The notes beneath the pieces are model-generated. The model was not told where the DNA came from, did no database searches, and saw only the letters and a program-made list of their open reading frames with translations. Made by a program: the position numbers and the translations under genes. Of a DNA stretch of 64,000 nucleotides, positions 12,710-22,150 are shown in pieces (the first letter of the stretch is position 1; each line of letters begins with the position of its first letter). This DNA comes from Silurus meridionalis (lineage: Eukaryota; Chordata; Actinopteri; Siluriformes; Siluridae): contig NC_060896.1 of assembly GCF_014805685.1 (NCBI RefSeq), forward strand, positions 20,570,777-20,634,776, in the 5' to 3' direction.

Positions 12710-12860
12710 CACACACATACTGTAATATGTAAAATTGCACTATTATATATTTTGCATACATGGTATATAACATTTTCATAAACACTATATACATATATAC
12801 TATTATACACTATATACATCTATACTTATATATAACTGTATTTCTGTGTACTGTTTAATT
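12590..12860. repeat. 50-bp near-perfect inverted repeat enclosing a (TA)n tract
   Basis: The arm 12590-12639 is the reverse complement of 12811-12860, with one visible mismatch near the inner end; each arm contains ACAGTACACAG or its complement. The 171-bp interior holds (TA)n at 12634-12706 and more AT-rich sequence, so the whole 271 bp can fold into one long hairpin. It directly abuts the RNase H end of the Gypsy pseudogene to the right. No target duplication was seen. It could be a foldback MITE, a hairpin expanded from the TA tract, or part of the Gypsy 3' region. Confidence 0.85.
12634..12706. repeat. (TA)n microsatellite
   Basis: Uninterrupted TA dinucleotides inside the inverted repeat. 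Confidence 0.98.
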
Positions 12861-12861
12861 G

Positions 12862-14335
12862 ACAGCTCCGAACCTTCTGTCAACTAAGATCAGGCCCAGA
12901 GTCCGTGCCCCTGTGAGAGGGCGAGAAGTCCTGAATTGACAAAAAAACAACAAATTATTCGTGCGTTAGAATCTTTGCTTTTGCCATTCACTGAAGAGGG
13001 GCATGGTCAGTTATTAGGGTGAATTGTCTACCAGTTAGGTAATAACAGAGTTCTTCAACTGCCCATTTAATGGCCAGGGCTTCTCGCTCCACCTCAGCAT
13101 AGCTTTGTTTAGCAGGTGTCAGTTTCCCGCCGACGGACAGCACCGGGTGTTCTTCTCCGTCAAAACCTTGTGAGCATCCATGTGAACGGCAAGTTGAAGT
13201 CAGGGTTCCTTAGTACCGGAGCATTGGTCAGCACCTTCTTCAGGGACTGGAATGCCGGTTCTGCTCCCTCCAACCATCAGACCCGTCCGGCTGGCCCATT
13301 TTTTCTGAGCTCTAAGAGGGGGGATGCTAGAGTTGAGAAGTTAGGCACAAACCTCTGATAGTAAGAAAAGCATGTACAGGTCTTTTGGCTGTGGGGCAGG
13401 GGTATTCCTTTACTTCCTCTATTTTTTGTCCTGAGGTTTCAACAGGCCCCTGCTGACACGGTACTTCAGGTACTGTGCTTCGTTCAGCCACAAGTGACAC
13501 TTCTGTTGGTTTGCCGTCCAGGCTTCCTGAGCTCTCCCAGCACCTTGCATAGATAATGTATATGGTCCATCCACGTTCTGGAGTGGATGACCACGTCGTC
13601 AAGGTAGGCCACCACGAAATGCCAGTGTGGACACAGAACTATGCCCATGAGCCACTGGAAGGTGGCCGGGGTTCCATTAAGATGGAACCAGAGGACCCGG
13701 TACTGCCAGTGTCCACTAGAGGGGCTAAACACCGTTTTAGCCTTTGATTTCGAGGACAGTGCTCCTTGCCAGTGTTCCTTTTATATGTCCAAAGTGAAAA
13801 TTATTCTGCCGATGGGCCTCCGGGAGCCTGTAGGGATGCTGGTTCAGTACCACCCCTTTCAGTGCCTCTATCTCATGCTGCACCAGGTGGGTAATGTCGG
13901 GTGATTCCGAGAAAATGTCTGTGAACTGGTTCACCAACTCAGTCATGTCCTGCTGCTGCATGGGTGTTCTCTCCCTTCTGGACCAGGTACACCCTGGTAG
14001 ATCTGTGGGGGATGTGCAGAAAGCTGACATGACCGGGTTTGTCTTAATCCAATTTTTTAACAGTTTGATGTGATATACTTAAGTGTTTTTCCTCTTCCCT
14101 ATTTCTTGAGGACTGTCTTGGCTGGTCTTGCCAGCAGGCTAGGAACTTGCAGATCATGCTCGTGACCAGCAGCTGCACCTGATCTCCAGGTTGAATTCCC
14201 TCAGTTGAGCTGGTCGGTTATAGGTTCTCTGTTGCTTGGCCTGCACCTCTTACATGTGTTTCCTCCTGGACGTACTCAATCAGTGATTAGTATGGTGAGG
14301 TTATTACTTTCATACTTCCTTGGCCACATCGTGAT
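12862..14335 (-). pseudogene. Gmr1-like Ty3/Gypsy pol: integrase C-terminus, RT, RNase H (broken)
   Basis: Read 5' to 3' on the minus strand. 14335-14225: integrase tail (VAKE..., then LIEYVQE). About 14195-14110: PGDQVQLLVT and FLACWQ, resembling the C-terminal GPY/F-type module. 13985-13860: the pre-RT block LVNQFTDIFSE, THLVQHEIE and PYRLPEAHR. 13730-13490: RT with PATFQWLM and the catalytic YLDD at 13595-13606. About 13430: EVKEYPCPTAKRPV. 13260-12870: RNase H with KLTPAKQSYAEVEREALA and LITDHAPLQ. Many frameshifts and stops, and the RT fingers region is missing. Integrase lies upstream of RT, the Gmr1-clade order, not PR-RT-RH-INT. The LTRs were not identified. Confidence 0.88.
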
Positions 14336-15706
14336 CATTCCAGTTCCCAAAAAAACCTAAATCACTGTTTCCTATGATTACAGCCCTGTTGCTCTCATGT
14401 CTGTGATTATGAAGTCATTTAAAAGACTGGTCCTTGCCTACCTGAAGGACCTCACTGGACCTCTGCTAGATCAGGTCTGCGGATGATGTGGTCAACATGG
14501 GACTGCATTATATACTGCAACATCTTGACAGACCTGGGACCTATGCAAGGATCAGTTTGGCCTTTAATACCATCATTCCTGACCTGCGCTCAGCCAAACT
14601 GACCCTGTTCTTCGTGCCTACTCCAATCTGTCAGTGGATCACCGGCTTCCTGACAGACAGGCAGCAGATAGTGAGGCTGGGCAAACTCAAATCCAGGTCT
14701 CTCACTATCTCACTAGTTCTCTCCCCACTGCTCTTCTCACTGTATACAAATGACTGCACCTCTAAAAACCCCTCTGTTAAGCTCCCTCATCCAGGATGGA
14801 GACAAGTCTGCTTACAAACAGGAGGGTAAAGAGCTGGCTGTATGGTGCAGCCACCACAACCTGGAGCTCAACACATTCAAAACAGTGGAGATGATCATGG
14901 ACTTCAGGAGAAATCCCCCAGCACTCCCCACACTCACCATAGTGAACAGCACTGTAACAACAGTGGAGTCATTTAAGTTTCTGGGTACCACCATCTCTCA
15001 GGACCTAAAGTGGGACAATTATATTGACTTCAGTGCCAAAAAGGTCCAGCAGAGGTTGTACTTTCTTCATCAACTGAGGAAATTCAACCTGACACAAGAG
15101 CTGCTGAAAGAATTCTACTCTGCCATCATTGAGTCTCTCCTGTGTAGATCTATAATTGTCTGGTTTGGTTCAGCTACCAAATCAGACATAAGGAGGCTAC
15201 AGCAGACAGTCAGGACTGCTGAGAGGATTATTGGTGCCCCACTGCCCAATCTTTAAGATCTTTACTCATCCAGAGTGGAGAAAAGGGCTACAAAAATCAC
15301 TTTGGAGCCACACCCAGCCCACTCTCTCTTCGAACTGTTGCTTTCTGGTCGGCGCTACAGAGCTCCGTCCACCAGAACAGCCAGGCACAAAAACAGTTTT
15401 TTCCCACAGGCTATACTCAGCATGAACAATTAAAATATTTATAACTACACATATTCCATCATAACTGACACATTTGTACATAGAATCCAAATGGTCCATT
15501 TGTAAACTAATCACTTGTAAAAAAACATCTGTTCATTTATTTAACAACACTTTTACTCTGTATATATGGCATTATTTAACTGTCTGTTTTACTACTGTTA
15601 CATTATGTCTGTACTTCTACACTGAAAGCTCCTGACACCAAGTCAAATTCCTTGTTTGTATAAGCATACTTGGTAATAAAGCTATTTCTGTTTCTGATTC
15701 TGATCC
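14336..15706 (+). mobile_element. L2-type non-LTR retrotransposon, 5'-truncated, inserted in the Gypsy integrase
   Basis: The plus strand starts inside the RT domain (IVIIPVPKK) and ends in a short tail of TTCTGAT-like repeats at 15685-15706. The flanking Gypsy integrase resumes on both sides at ...GPRELLD (right) and VAKE... (left), which fixes the insertion limits within a few bases. The 3' UTR (15260-15700) contains an AATAAAG signal near 15674. Clade assignment to the L2/CR1 group is from remembered fish LINE proteins. Same general family as the element at 62.8-64 kb. Confidence 0.82.
14340..15420 (+). pseudogene. LINE reverse transcriptase remnant with lost active site
   Basis: Recognisable RT blocks: VIMKSFKRLVLAYLKDLTGP (14400-14460), VNMGLHYILQHLDRPGTYAR, AFNTIIPD, ICQWITGFLTDRQQIVRLGK (about 14625-14690), LSPLLFSLYTNDCTS, then ELAVWCSHHNLELNTFKTVE, FKFLGTTISQDLKWD, QQRLYFLHQLRKFNLTQELL and TAERIIGAPLP. 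The block TGAPQG ahead of LSPLLF is deleted. The FADD catalytic motif expected between SVKL (about 14780) and IQDGDKSAYKQE is missing through a short deletion, which also shifts the frame. A 5' deletion removes the VDFSSAF-type aspartate region. Not functional. Confidence 0.85.
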
Positions 15707-15960
15707 AACAGTTCCCGAGGCCCCCTACCGAACAGGAGCTTAAAATTGTGTATCCTGTCAATGCCTATGGAGTTTTCCTTACCTCATACAGCATGTACAG
15801 AAGGAGAAGGTCCCCGTTTCTTCCCTTCTCATTGATCATGATCCCGTCGAAGCATTCGCTTCAGTGTCTGATTGAACTGCTCCACGAGTCCGTCCGTCTG
15901 CGGGTGGTATACCAATGTTCTGATGTGTTTTATCTGCAACATTAGACATCAGTGATTTCT
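15707..15960 (-). pseudogene. Gmr1-like Ty3/Gypsy integrase core, 3' part (upstream half of the split pol)
   Basis: On the minus strand 15945-15855 encodes LQIKHIRT and YHPQTDGLVEQFNQTLK, the end of a Gypsy integrase catalytic core including the glutamate-bearing VEQFN block. 15745-15707 encodes FKLLFGRGPRELLD. The next residues (VAKE) are found at 14335 on the other side of the LINE. Beyond 15960 the core (DDE first residues, zinc finger) is not recognisable. The upstream stretch up to about 16300 may be further Gypsy sequence, but I cannot align it. Confidence 0.85.
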
Positions 15961-16634
15961 CCAGGCGTTATCCTCTCCGGTTGGAGCCACCGCTTCATAG
16001 TACGCAGCAAGTCTGGTTCCTTGGCGCATTATTGGGCTTATATCCCCACTTGTGAAAGTCAGCTGCAGCATTGCTCAGTGATAAACAGTAGTGGTCCAGG
16101 ATTTTTTTCTATCAGTACACCATAGTTTGCAGCTGATTCTATGGGGTGGCTGTAGTAGGCGAGCTGGGCATCTGGGAAAAGTGAATACTTGGAGGGGTGT
16201 GCTTTACAGTCCGTGGGTTGTTGCCGTTTTCATACAGGTAGGTACTCCAGTGCCTTGTTATGTGGGAAGCTTTAGCTGGCTGTGGTAGTGGGGTACAAGT
16301 CGACATCACTGATGTAGGTCTCGCTGCTGTGGCTGCTGTTGCTGCTTCCTAGAAAGAAAGAGAGAGAATAAACTCCATTCTGACAGACATTCTGAAACTT
16401 GCTATCCTCTGAGGCTCCCTTTAAACTCTCCACTCTGCTCAGGGAGGATGAAAAGTTGCCGCTCTTCTCATTAGGATCCAGCCGTGCCTTGTTATGTTGC
16501 TCCGCTTTTTTGGCATGTGCACTACGACTCTCCACAACACAGGTGCTGGAGTGGCACTGTCCATTCAGCACCCATCTTGCAGTTGCGTTCCGAGCGCTTG
16601 CCTTCTCCTGTGTATGGAATGTTAGTCCGTCGCC

Positions 16635-16638
<4 letters not shown>
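15961..16638. other. unassigned sequence between Gypsy integrase and Tc1; possible Gypsy 5' part or LTR
   Basis: GC content is higher than in neighbouring spacers. No protein motif could be identified in either strand. Frames of 65-147 aa here are partly driven by the TA tract at the right edge. By position it could hold gag, protease or the 5' LTR of the minus-strand Gypsy element, but no repeated LTR copy is visible in the window to confirm this. Confidence 0.35.

Positions 16639-16706
<68 letters not shown>
16639..16706. repeat. (TA)n microsatellite abutting a Tc1 terminus
   Basis: 34 TA units followed by four CA units, then the outer terminus of a Tc1-like element. The tyrosine/isoleucine-rich frames across it are artefacts. 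Confidence 0.98.
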
Positions 16707-16712
<6 letters not shown>

Positions 16713-16715
<3 letters not shown>

Positions 16716-18165
16716 TGGAGATCAAAATTAGAGAACAATTTATAAACAATTGAACAATTCTGAAATAATGTCATCTTCACTGCTCAACAGTTGAAGAGTT
16801 TTTGTCCTGTCTATACCATGCTACACCTTTTCCACAAAATAACTAAGGCATTTAAAAAATATATATATTTTGCAGAAAACACACTGATCAAAATTAGAGA
16901 ACACTTTTAGATACCTCCCAGGTATTGGTGTTAATCTGGCACCTGGTGCTAATTTCCTTGATTATCTGTCAACCCCTATTTAACTGGCAGCCTAACTTCC
17001 AGTTTCACTGACTCTGCAAGATTGTGGGCCGTTCTAAAGTGACTGAAAGCCTCTGGCAGCAGGTTGTCCAGATGAAGGCCAAAGGGATGACCCTATCAGC
17101 CATAGTAAGACAAGTTGGTCGTTCCAAATCTGTGTTTTCAAGAATATTGCATCTTTACAACATCATAAACTCATTCGAGTCCGCCAAGAAGGCTGGTCAT
17201 CCACAGAAGACAAATACAAGAGAGGACAGGATACTGCGGAGGATCTCAATGGGCAATTGTTTCCACACTGCAGCTGGAATTGCTCACCAGTTCAGCGCTG
17301 AACAGGGTAAGGATCTGTCTTGTTATACAGTGTCTCGACTTTTAAGAGCATTTGGACTGAAAGCCCAATCTGCAGTGACCAAACCTCTCATTAGCAGATA
17401 AAATCAAAAGGCTAGACTAAGCTTTGTTGTGTGGACATGTTGTGTGGACAGAGGAGAACTGGTCCAAAGTTCACTTCAAAGTTCACTTCAGTGATGAAAG
17501 CAAGTTTAATTTATTTGGGTCCAATGGGAAACATTATGTTCGGCAACAAACTGGAGAAAGACTGAACCCAAAGTGTGTAAAGAAGTCAGTGAAAAGTGGA
17601 GGAGGAAGTGTCATGGTTTGGGGCATGTTTTCTGCAGCAGGAGTTGGGCCTCTTATACAGCTACATGGCAGAGTGAATGCAAATGTTTATCAGAACCTTC
17701 TTCAACAACATATGGTTCCTTCCCTGCATTCATCACCCAATCAGCCCGCAGTGTTCATTCAGGACAACGCTCCATGTCTCACAGCAAAATGGGTAAAGCA
17801 GTTCCTTGAAACTGAAAACATTAAAATAATGACATGGCCTGCTCAGAGTCCTGATCTCAACCCAATAGAGAACCTCTGAAAAATCCTTGGTGACAAAGTT
17901 ATGGCCAAGAAACCCACTACAGTCACCGAACTGTGGAGGAGACTGGAAGAAGAGTGGACCAAAATCACACCAGAGCAGTGTGAGAGAGTAGTGCTGTCCT
18001 GTGGTCGCAGGTGTGCTGAAGTCATTCAGAGCAGAGGCCTGTACACTTCCTACTAATTGCTGACTGTTGTAACCTTCAAAAAATTTTGTTGTAATCTTTT
18101 TCCATGCTACAGTCATTGTTGTTCTCTAATTTTGATCAGTGTGTTTTCTGCAAAATAATGTTTTT
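16713..18165 (+). mobile_element. Tc1-like transposon with IR/DR-type left end
   Basis: The left end holds two direct repeats of GATCAAAATTAGAGAACA (16720-16737 and 16886-16903), 166 bp apart. That is the inverted-repeat/direct-repeat layout known from Sleeping Beauty-like Tc1 elements. The right end keeps the inner repeat inverted at 18120-18137, but the outer right repeat is missing; the sequence diverges after about 18165. A single transposase pseudogene fills the interior. The left end sits against a (TA)n tract, consistent with TA targeting. Fragments of the same ends occur at 21595-21674 and 22022-22150. Confidence 0.9.
17024..18056 (+). pseudogene. Tc1-like transposase (DD34E), degenerate
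   Basis: Cut-and-paste transposase. The N-terminal paired-like helix-turn-helix reads MGRSKVTESL...GMTLSAIVRQVGRSKS. The catalytic residues are visible: D in HFSDESKFN (codon at 17492), D in IQDNAPC (17763) and E in NPIENL (17868), with exactly 34 residues between the second D and E. Lesions: the start is GTG where ATG is expected; an in-frame TAA at 17399-17401; a frameshift before 17424; a 12-bp direct duplication near 17466-17490 (VHFKVHF); and a TGA at 17877-17879 replacing the Trp of ENLW. The C-terminus continues to SRGLYTSY and the stop at 18054. Inactive. Confidence 0.93.
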
Positions 18166-18221
18166 TTTGGAAATTGTTTTTTTTGGGTTCTAATAAAATA
18201 AAGTAAGTTAGTCCGTAGGTA

Positions 18222-19710
18222 CATTGGGGCAAAAAAGTATTTAGTCAGCCACCAATTGTGCAAGTTGGTCATATTGTCTGATTTTTAAAGAATTTATTTG
18301 CAAATTATGGTGGAAAATAGGTATTTGGTCATTTACAAAAAAAGCAAGATTTCTGGCTCTCACAGACCTGTAACTTCTTCTTTAAGAGGCTACTCTGTCC
18401 TCCACTTGTTACCTGTATTAATGGCACCTGTTTAAACATGTTATCAGTATAAAAGACACCTGTCCACAACCTCAAACAGTCAGTTTCCAAACTCCAGTAT
18501 GGCCAAGACCAAAGAGATGTCAAAGGACACCAGAAACAAAATTGTAGACCTGCACCAGGCTGGGAAGACTGAATCTGCAATAGGTTAGCAGCTTGGTTTG
18601 AAGAAATCAACTGTGGGAGCAATTTGTAAAGGAAGACATACAAGACCACTGATAATCTCCCTTGATCTGGGGCTTCACGCAAGATCTCACCCCGTGGTGT
18701 CAAAAAGATCACAAGAACGGTGATCAAAAATCCCAGAACCACATGGGGGGAACTAGTGAATGACCTGCAGAGAGCTGGGACCAAAGTAACAAAGGCTCCC
18801 ATCAGTAACACACTACGGCGTGAGGGACCCAAATCCTGCAGTGACAGACGTGTCCCCCTGCTTAAGCCAGTACATGTCCGGGCCCGTCTGAAGTTTGCTA
18901 GAGAGCATTTGGATGATCCGGAAGAGGATTGGGAGAATGTCATATGGTCAGATGAAACCAAAATAGAACTTCTTGGCAAAAACTCAACTCGTGTTTGGAG
19001 GAGAAAGAATGCTGAGTTGCATCCAAAGAACACCATACCTACTGTGAAGCATGGGGGTGGAAACATCATGCTTTGGGGCTGTTTTTCTGCAATGTGGACC
19101 AGGCCAACTGATCCGTGTAAAGGAAAGAATGTATGGGGCCATGTATCGTGAGATTTTGAGTGAAAACCTCCTTCCATCAGCAAGGGCATTGAAGATGAAA
19201 CGTGGCTGGCTCTTTCAGCATGACAATGATCCCAAACACAACGCCCAGGCAATGAAGGGGTGGCTTTGTAAGAAGCATTTCAAGGACCTGGAGTGGCCTA
19301 GCCTGTCTCCAGATCTCAACCCCATAGAAAATCTTTAATGGGAGTTGAAAATCCGTGTTGCCCAGCAACAGCCCCAAAACATCACTGCTCTAGAGGAGAT
19401 CTGCATGGAGGAATGGGCCAAACTACAAGCAACAGTGTGTAAAAACCTTGTGGAGACTTACAGAAAATGTTTGATCTCATTTCCAACAAACGGTATTTAA
19501 CAGGGTATTGAGATGAACTTTTGTTGTTGACCAAATACTTATTTTTCACAATAATTTGCAAATAAATTCTTTAAAAATCAGACAGTGTGATTTACTGATT
19601 TTTTTTTCTCATTTTGTCTCTCATAGTTGAAGTGTACAGTCCTCTCTCATCTTTTTAAGTGGGAGACCTTGCACAATTGGTGGCTGACTAAATACCTTTT
19701 TGCCCCACTA
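18222..19710 (+). mobile_element. Tc1-like transposon, nearly full length (second family)
   Basis: Terminal repeats GGGGCAAAAAAGTATTTAG (left) and the inverse at about 19685-19706 (right), beside TA. Inner repeats with the GTATTTGGTC core occur at about 18320 and, inverted, about 19528, so this too has an IR/DR arrangement. The long terminal inverted regions also share GTCTGATTTTTAAAGAATTT and its complement. The interior is one plus-strand transposase pseudogene. It lies only about 55 bp from the preceding Tc1 remnant. Confidence 0.92.
18499..19500 (+). pseudogene. Tc1-like transposase (DD34E), degenerate
   Basis: Starts MAKTKEMSKDTRNKIVDLHQ at 18499. An in-frame TAG at 18586-18588 is the first lesion, with frameshifts between about 18660 and 18720. 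From 18720 a clean block reads MIKNPRTTWGELVNDL...RARLKFAREHLDD, then IWSDETKIE (first D at 18951), TVKHGGGN, a frameshift near 19095, [15 protein letters not shown] (second D at 19222) and PDLNPIENL (E at 19327), giving DD34E. TAA replaces the expected Trp at 19336-19338, and the last part to 19500 is readable in frame only with further changes. Inactive. A 307-aa open frame on the opposite strand is a shadow. Confidence 0.92.
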
Positions 19711-20146
19711 TATATACACAATTTAATACAGCTGCTTTAAAATATAAACTGCACAAGAATAAATTATATATATATATACTGACTGTAAAAATAAAAATGC
19801 ACCATAGTCTTATAAAGTGGCCTGGTGATGGAGAGCTCCATGAGGGCTAATTGTTCCACAATGACTTGGTGGTTTGTCTCACTGATATTATTAATGAGGA
19901 CAAAGTTAATGATTTTGGCACATGCATAATTTTTTAATGTTCTGCATAGTCATTCTTTTTCTCTGTCTATTGGTATTACCTAATTATACCAGAGACCTCA
20001 CCTAGGCTGCTTTTTTAAATATACTTCATGTTTATTTACAACTCTAAGTGTATTTATGTGCTTTTAATAAAAAAAAATATATATAATAATAGTAAATTTT
20101 CAACTACTTGGTTCACTTCAGAAGAACAATTCTTAAGTGAAAACAT
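19711..20146. other. no gene recognised; AT-rich spacer
   Basis: Short TA runs flank the Tc1 right end (19710-19715 and about 19767-19778). Nothing else recognised. Confidence 0.5.
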
Positions 20147-20246
<100 letters not shown>

Positions 20247-21200
20247 ATAATTCAAAATAGATGCTGCAGTCAAAAAAATCAACGTACACAACATAATTTA
20301 TCAACACAACAAGCAAAGAAAAAAAAGAGACTGAAAGAAAGCAAAAATAATAATAATAAAAAAAGTTTTAAATCACAAGGTTTGGAAATACTGTGGATTC
20401 AATAAAACTCAGCAGGAAATCTCAACAAAATCAGTGCTATATGCAAAACACCTAAGAGTGTAAAATACCATAAAATCCACTGACAGCACCACAAGCCTTG
20501 CTTCACATCTACAAATGCAGCATGGGGTAATGTAAATTGAAAAAGAGCCTGCAGCTAGAGATGCAAGAGGTAAGTCTAGCTTTAGCAGTTTCCTTCAGAG
20601 CTTGCTACCTCATACTTCTATTCGATCAAAAGCAATAACCGAAGCAATCAGTTACTTTATTTGCCAGGACATCCATTCCTTTAGTGCGGCTAAAAATGTT
20701 GGATTCAGAGACATGAAAGTTACTCTACAACCCAGATATGCATTATTGATTTAGCAGCCTTTTTACTATACAGAAGAAATATGAACAGCAGGAATATATG
20801 TCCTACAGATAATTACAATACTGCAGAATTCTCAGAGAAAAAAAAAAAAAAAAAAGGATGTTGAAGAAATGCTTAACCGAATTGAACCAGTAATGAAATG
20901 AACTGTGTTAAATCATTATTTGTCATTTGTCAGCATTATATTTGTGATATTTGTAATATTTGTCATTATTATAGCTTCTTAACACTTTTGGAATGTAACA
21001 AGGAAATTGTGAGCCACTGTTCAAGTTTCACCGGTTTCACTGCATGTGTAATTTTTGAACGGATGAAAATGCAATAAAAAGAAAAGATCCTTTTATCTGT
21101 CATTTCAATTCATCATCTGGTGTCCAACAGTCTGGAGAAAAAAATAAAGAACTAAAGGGAAAGACATGAAGGAAGGAAAGAAAGAAAAAGTATGAGGAAG

Positions 21201-21205
<5 letters not shown>
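20247..21205. other. no gene recognised; spacer with poly(A)
   Basis: A-rich sequence with a run of about 20 A at 20838-20856. No coding or transposon motif identified on either strand. Confidence 0.4.
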
Positions 21206-21292
<87 letters not shown>

Positions 21293-21303
21293 GATAGAGA
21301 GAG
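21206..21303. repeat. (GA)n and (GAAA)n compound microsatellite
   Basis: GA units (21206-21249), then GAAA units (21248-21292), then degenerate GA. Purine-only on the plus strand for about 100 bp, extended by A/G-rich flanks from about 21160. The serine/leucine/phenylalanine-rich minus-strand frames are artefacts of this tract. Confidence 0.97.
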
Positions 21304-21419
21304 AAGAAAGCTGCACCTGTCCTGAAGAGCGCATACACACACATGGTTCTCGATCCCTCATGAGCAACTACAGCAGATTGGAGTATATATGACAGCTGGT
21401 TAATGAGAGCTGGGACATC

Positions 21420-21477
21420 ACAAACACACACACACACACACAGACACACAGACACACACACACACACACACACACAG
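21420..21477. repeat. (CA)n microsatellite with GA interruptions
   Basis: CA units interrupted twice by ACAGAC. Confidence 0.95.
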
Positions 21478-21594
21478 AGTTAAAAATATTGAAGACAAAT
21501 ATTTGAAATTAATATGAATGACATGAAAACATAAACAAACACCCACATTGTAAATCTCCTTGTGGGAATGGTTTGTCATGCGATAGTATACTAT

Positions 21595-21771
<177 letters not shown>

Positions 21772-21824
21772 CTGATATACAAGAAGTATGGGATTTTCCT
21801 TCTATTTCAGGGGTAAGCTAAAGC

Positions 21825-21965
21825 ATGGCAAGTTGCCACTGCTTGGTCCTTGAACATGGCCCTCAACCATCAACTGCTCAGTTAGAAGTTGCTCTGAATA
21901 AGGGTCTCTGCCAAATTCCATAAACGTATAAAAGTGTCAGCTAAATGTGAAAATTTCTTAAATGT
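21825..21965 (+). mobile_element. SINE fragment with L2-like 3' tail
   Basis: The body matches the remembered teleost tRNA-SINE order: CAAGTTGCCACTGCTTGG, CCTCAACCATCAACTGCTCA, then GCTCTGAATAAGGGTCTCTG and a run of TAAATGT-type units. That last block resembles the 3' end of the LINE at 57.03-57.08 kb (GCTCTGGATAAGGGCATCTG). The tRNA-like head is missing or too degraded to recognise. Confidence 0.6.
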
Positions 21966-22021
21966 AATATGTAATGTAAGCAGGATGTGTCCTTTTTGTT
22001 TAGAGTTGATAGAGTATATAT

Positions 22022-22150
22022 ACCTTCAGAAATTTTTTTGTAATCTTTTTCCATGCTATAGTCATTGTTATTTTCTAATTTTGATCAGTGTGTTTTCTGC
22101 AAAATAATGGTTTTTTTGGAAATGCCTTAGTTATTTTGTGGAAAAGGTGT
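22022..22150 (+). mobile_element. Tc1-like internal/inner-repeat fragment (same family as 16713)
   Basis: Matches 18073-18165 (transposase 3' UTR, inner direct repeat, GTGTTTTCTGCAAAATAATG). It then continues with the inner spacer GCCTTAGTTATTTTGTGG, which is the inverse of 16825-16850. So this piece preserves part of the right inverted region that is lost from the 16.7 kb copy. It stops at an AT-rich run. Confidence 0.85.

Noticed and set aside
15961..16638. 5' LTR and gag of the Gmr1-like element
   Set aside because: No second LTR copy, primer-binding site or gag motif could be identified; left as unassigned.
16272..16753. Frames of 75-147 aa with long Tyr-Ile repeats
   Set aside because: They are produced by the (TA)n tract, which is open in every frame; the same applies near 12.6, 21.7, 24.2, 28.8, 36.4, 39.8, 58.9 and 60.4 kb.
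16621..18216. Ten-base direct repeat GTTAGTCCGT at 16621-16630 and 18207-18216, flanking the first Tc1 element
   Set aside because: Tc1 elements duplicate only TA, and the repeat is offset from both element ends; it could be chance or the trace of an older event, but I cannot support either.
18329..19252. 307-aa open frame on the minus strand, the longest in the window
   Set aside because: It lies entirely antisense to a Tc1-like transposase whose plus-strand motifs (SDETK, HDNDPKH, PIENL) are unmistakable; the antisense product matches nothing known to me.
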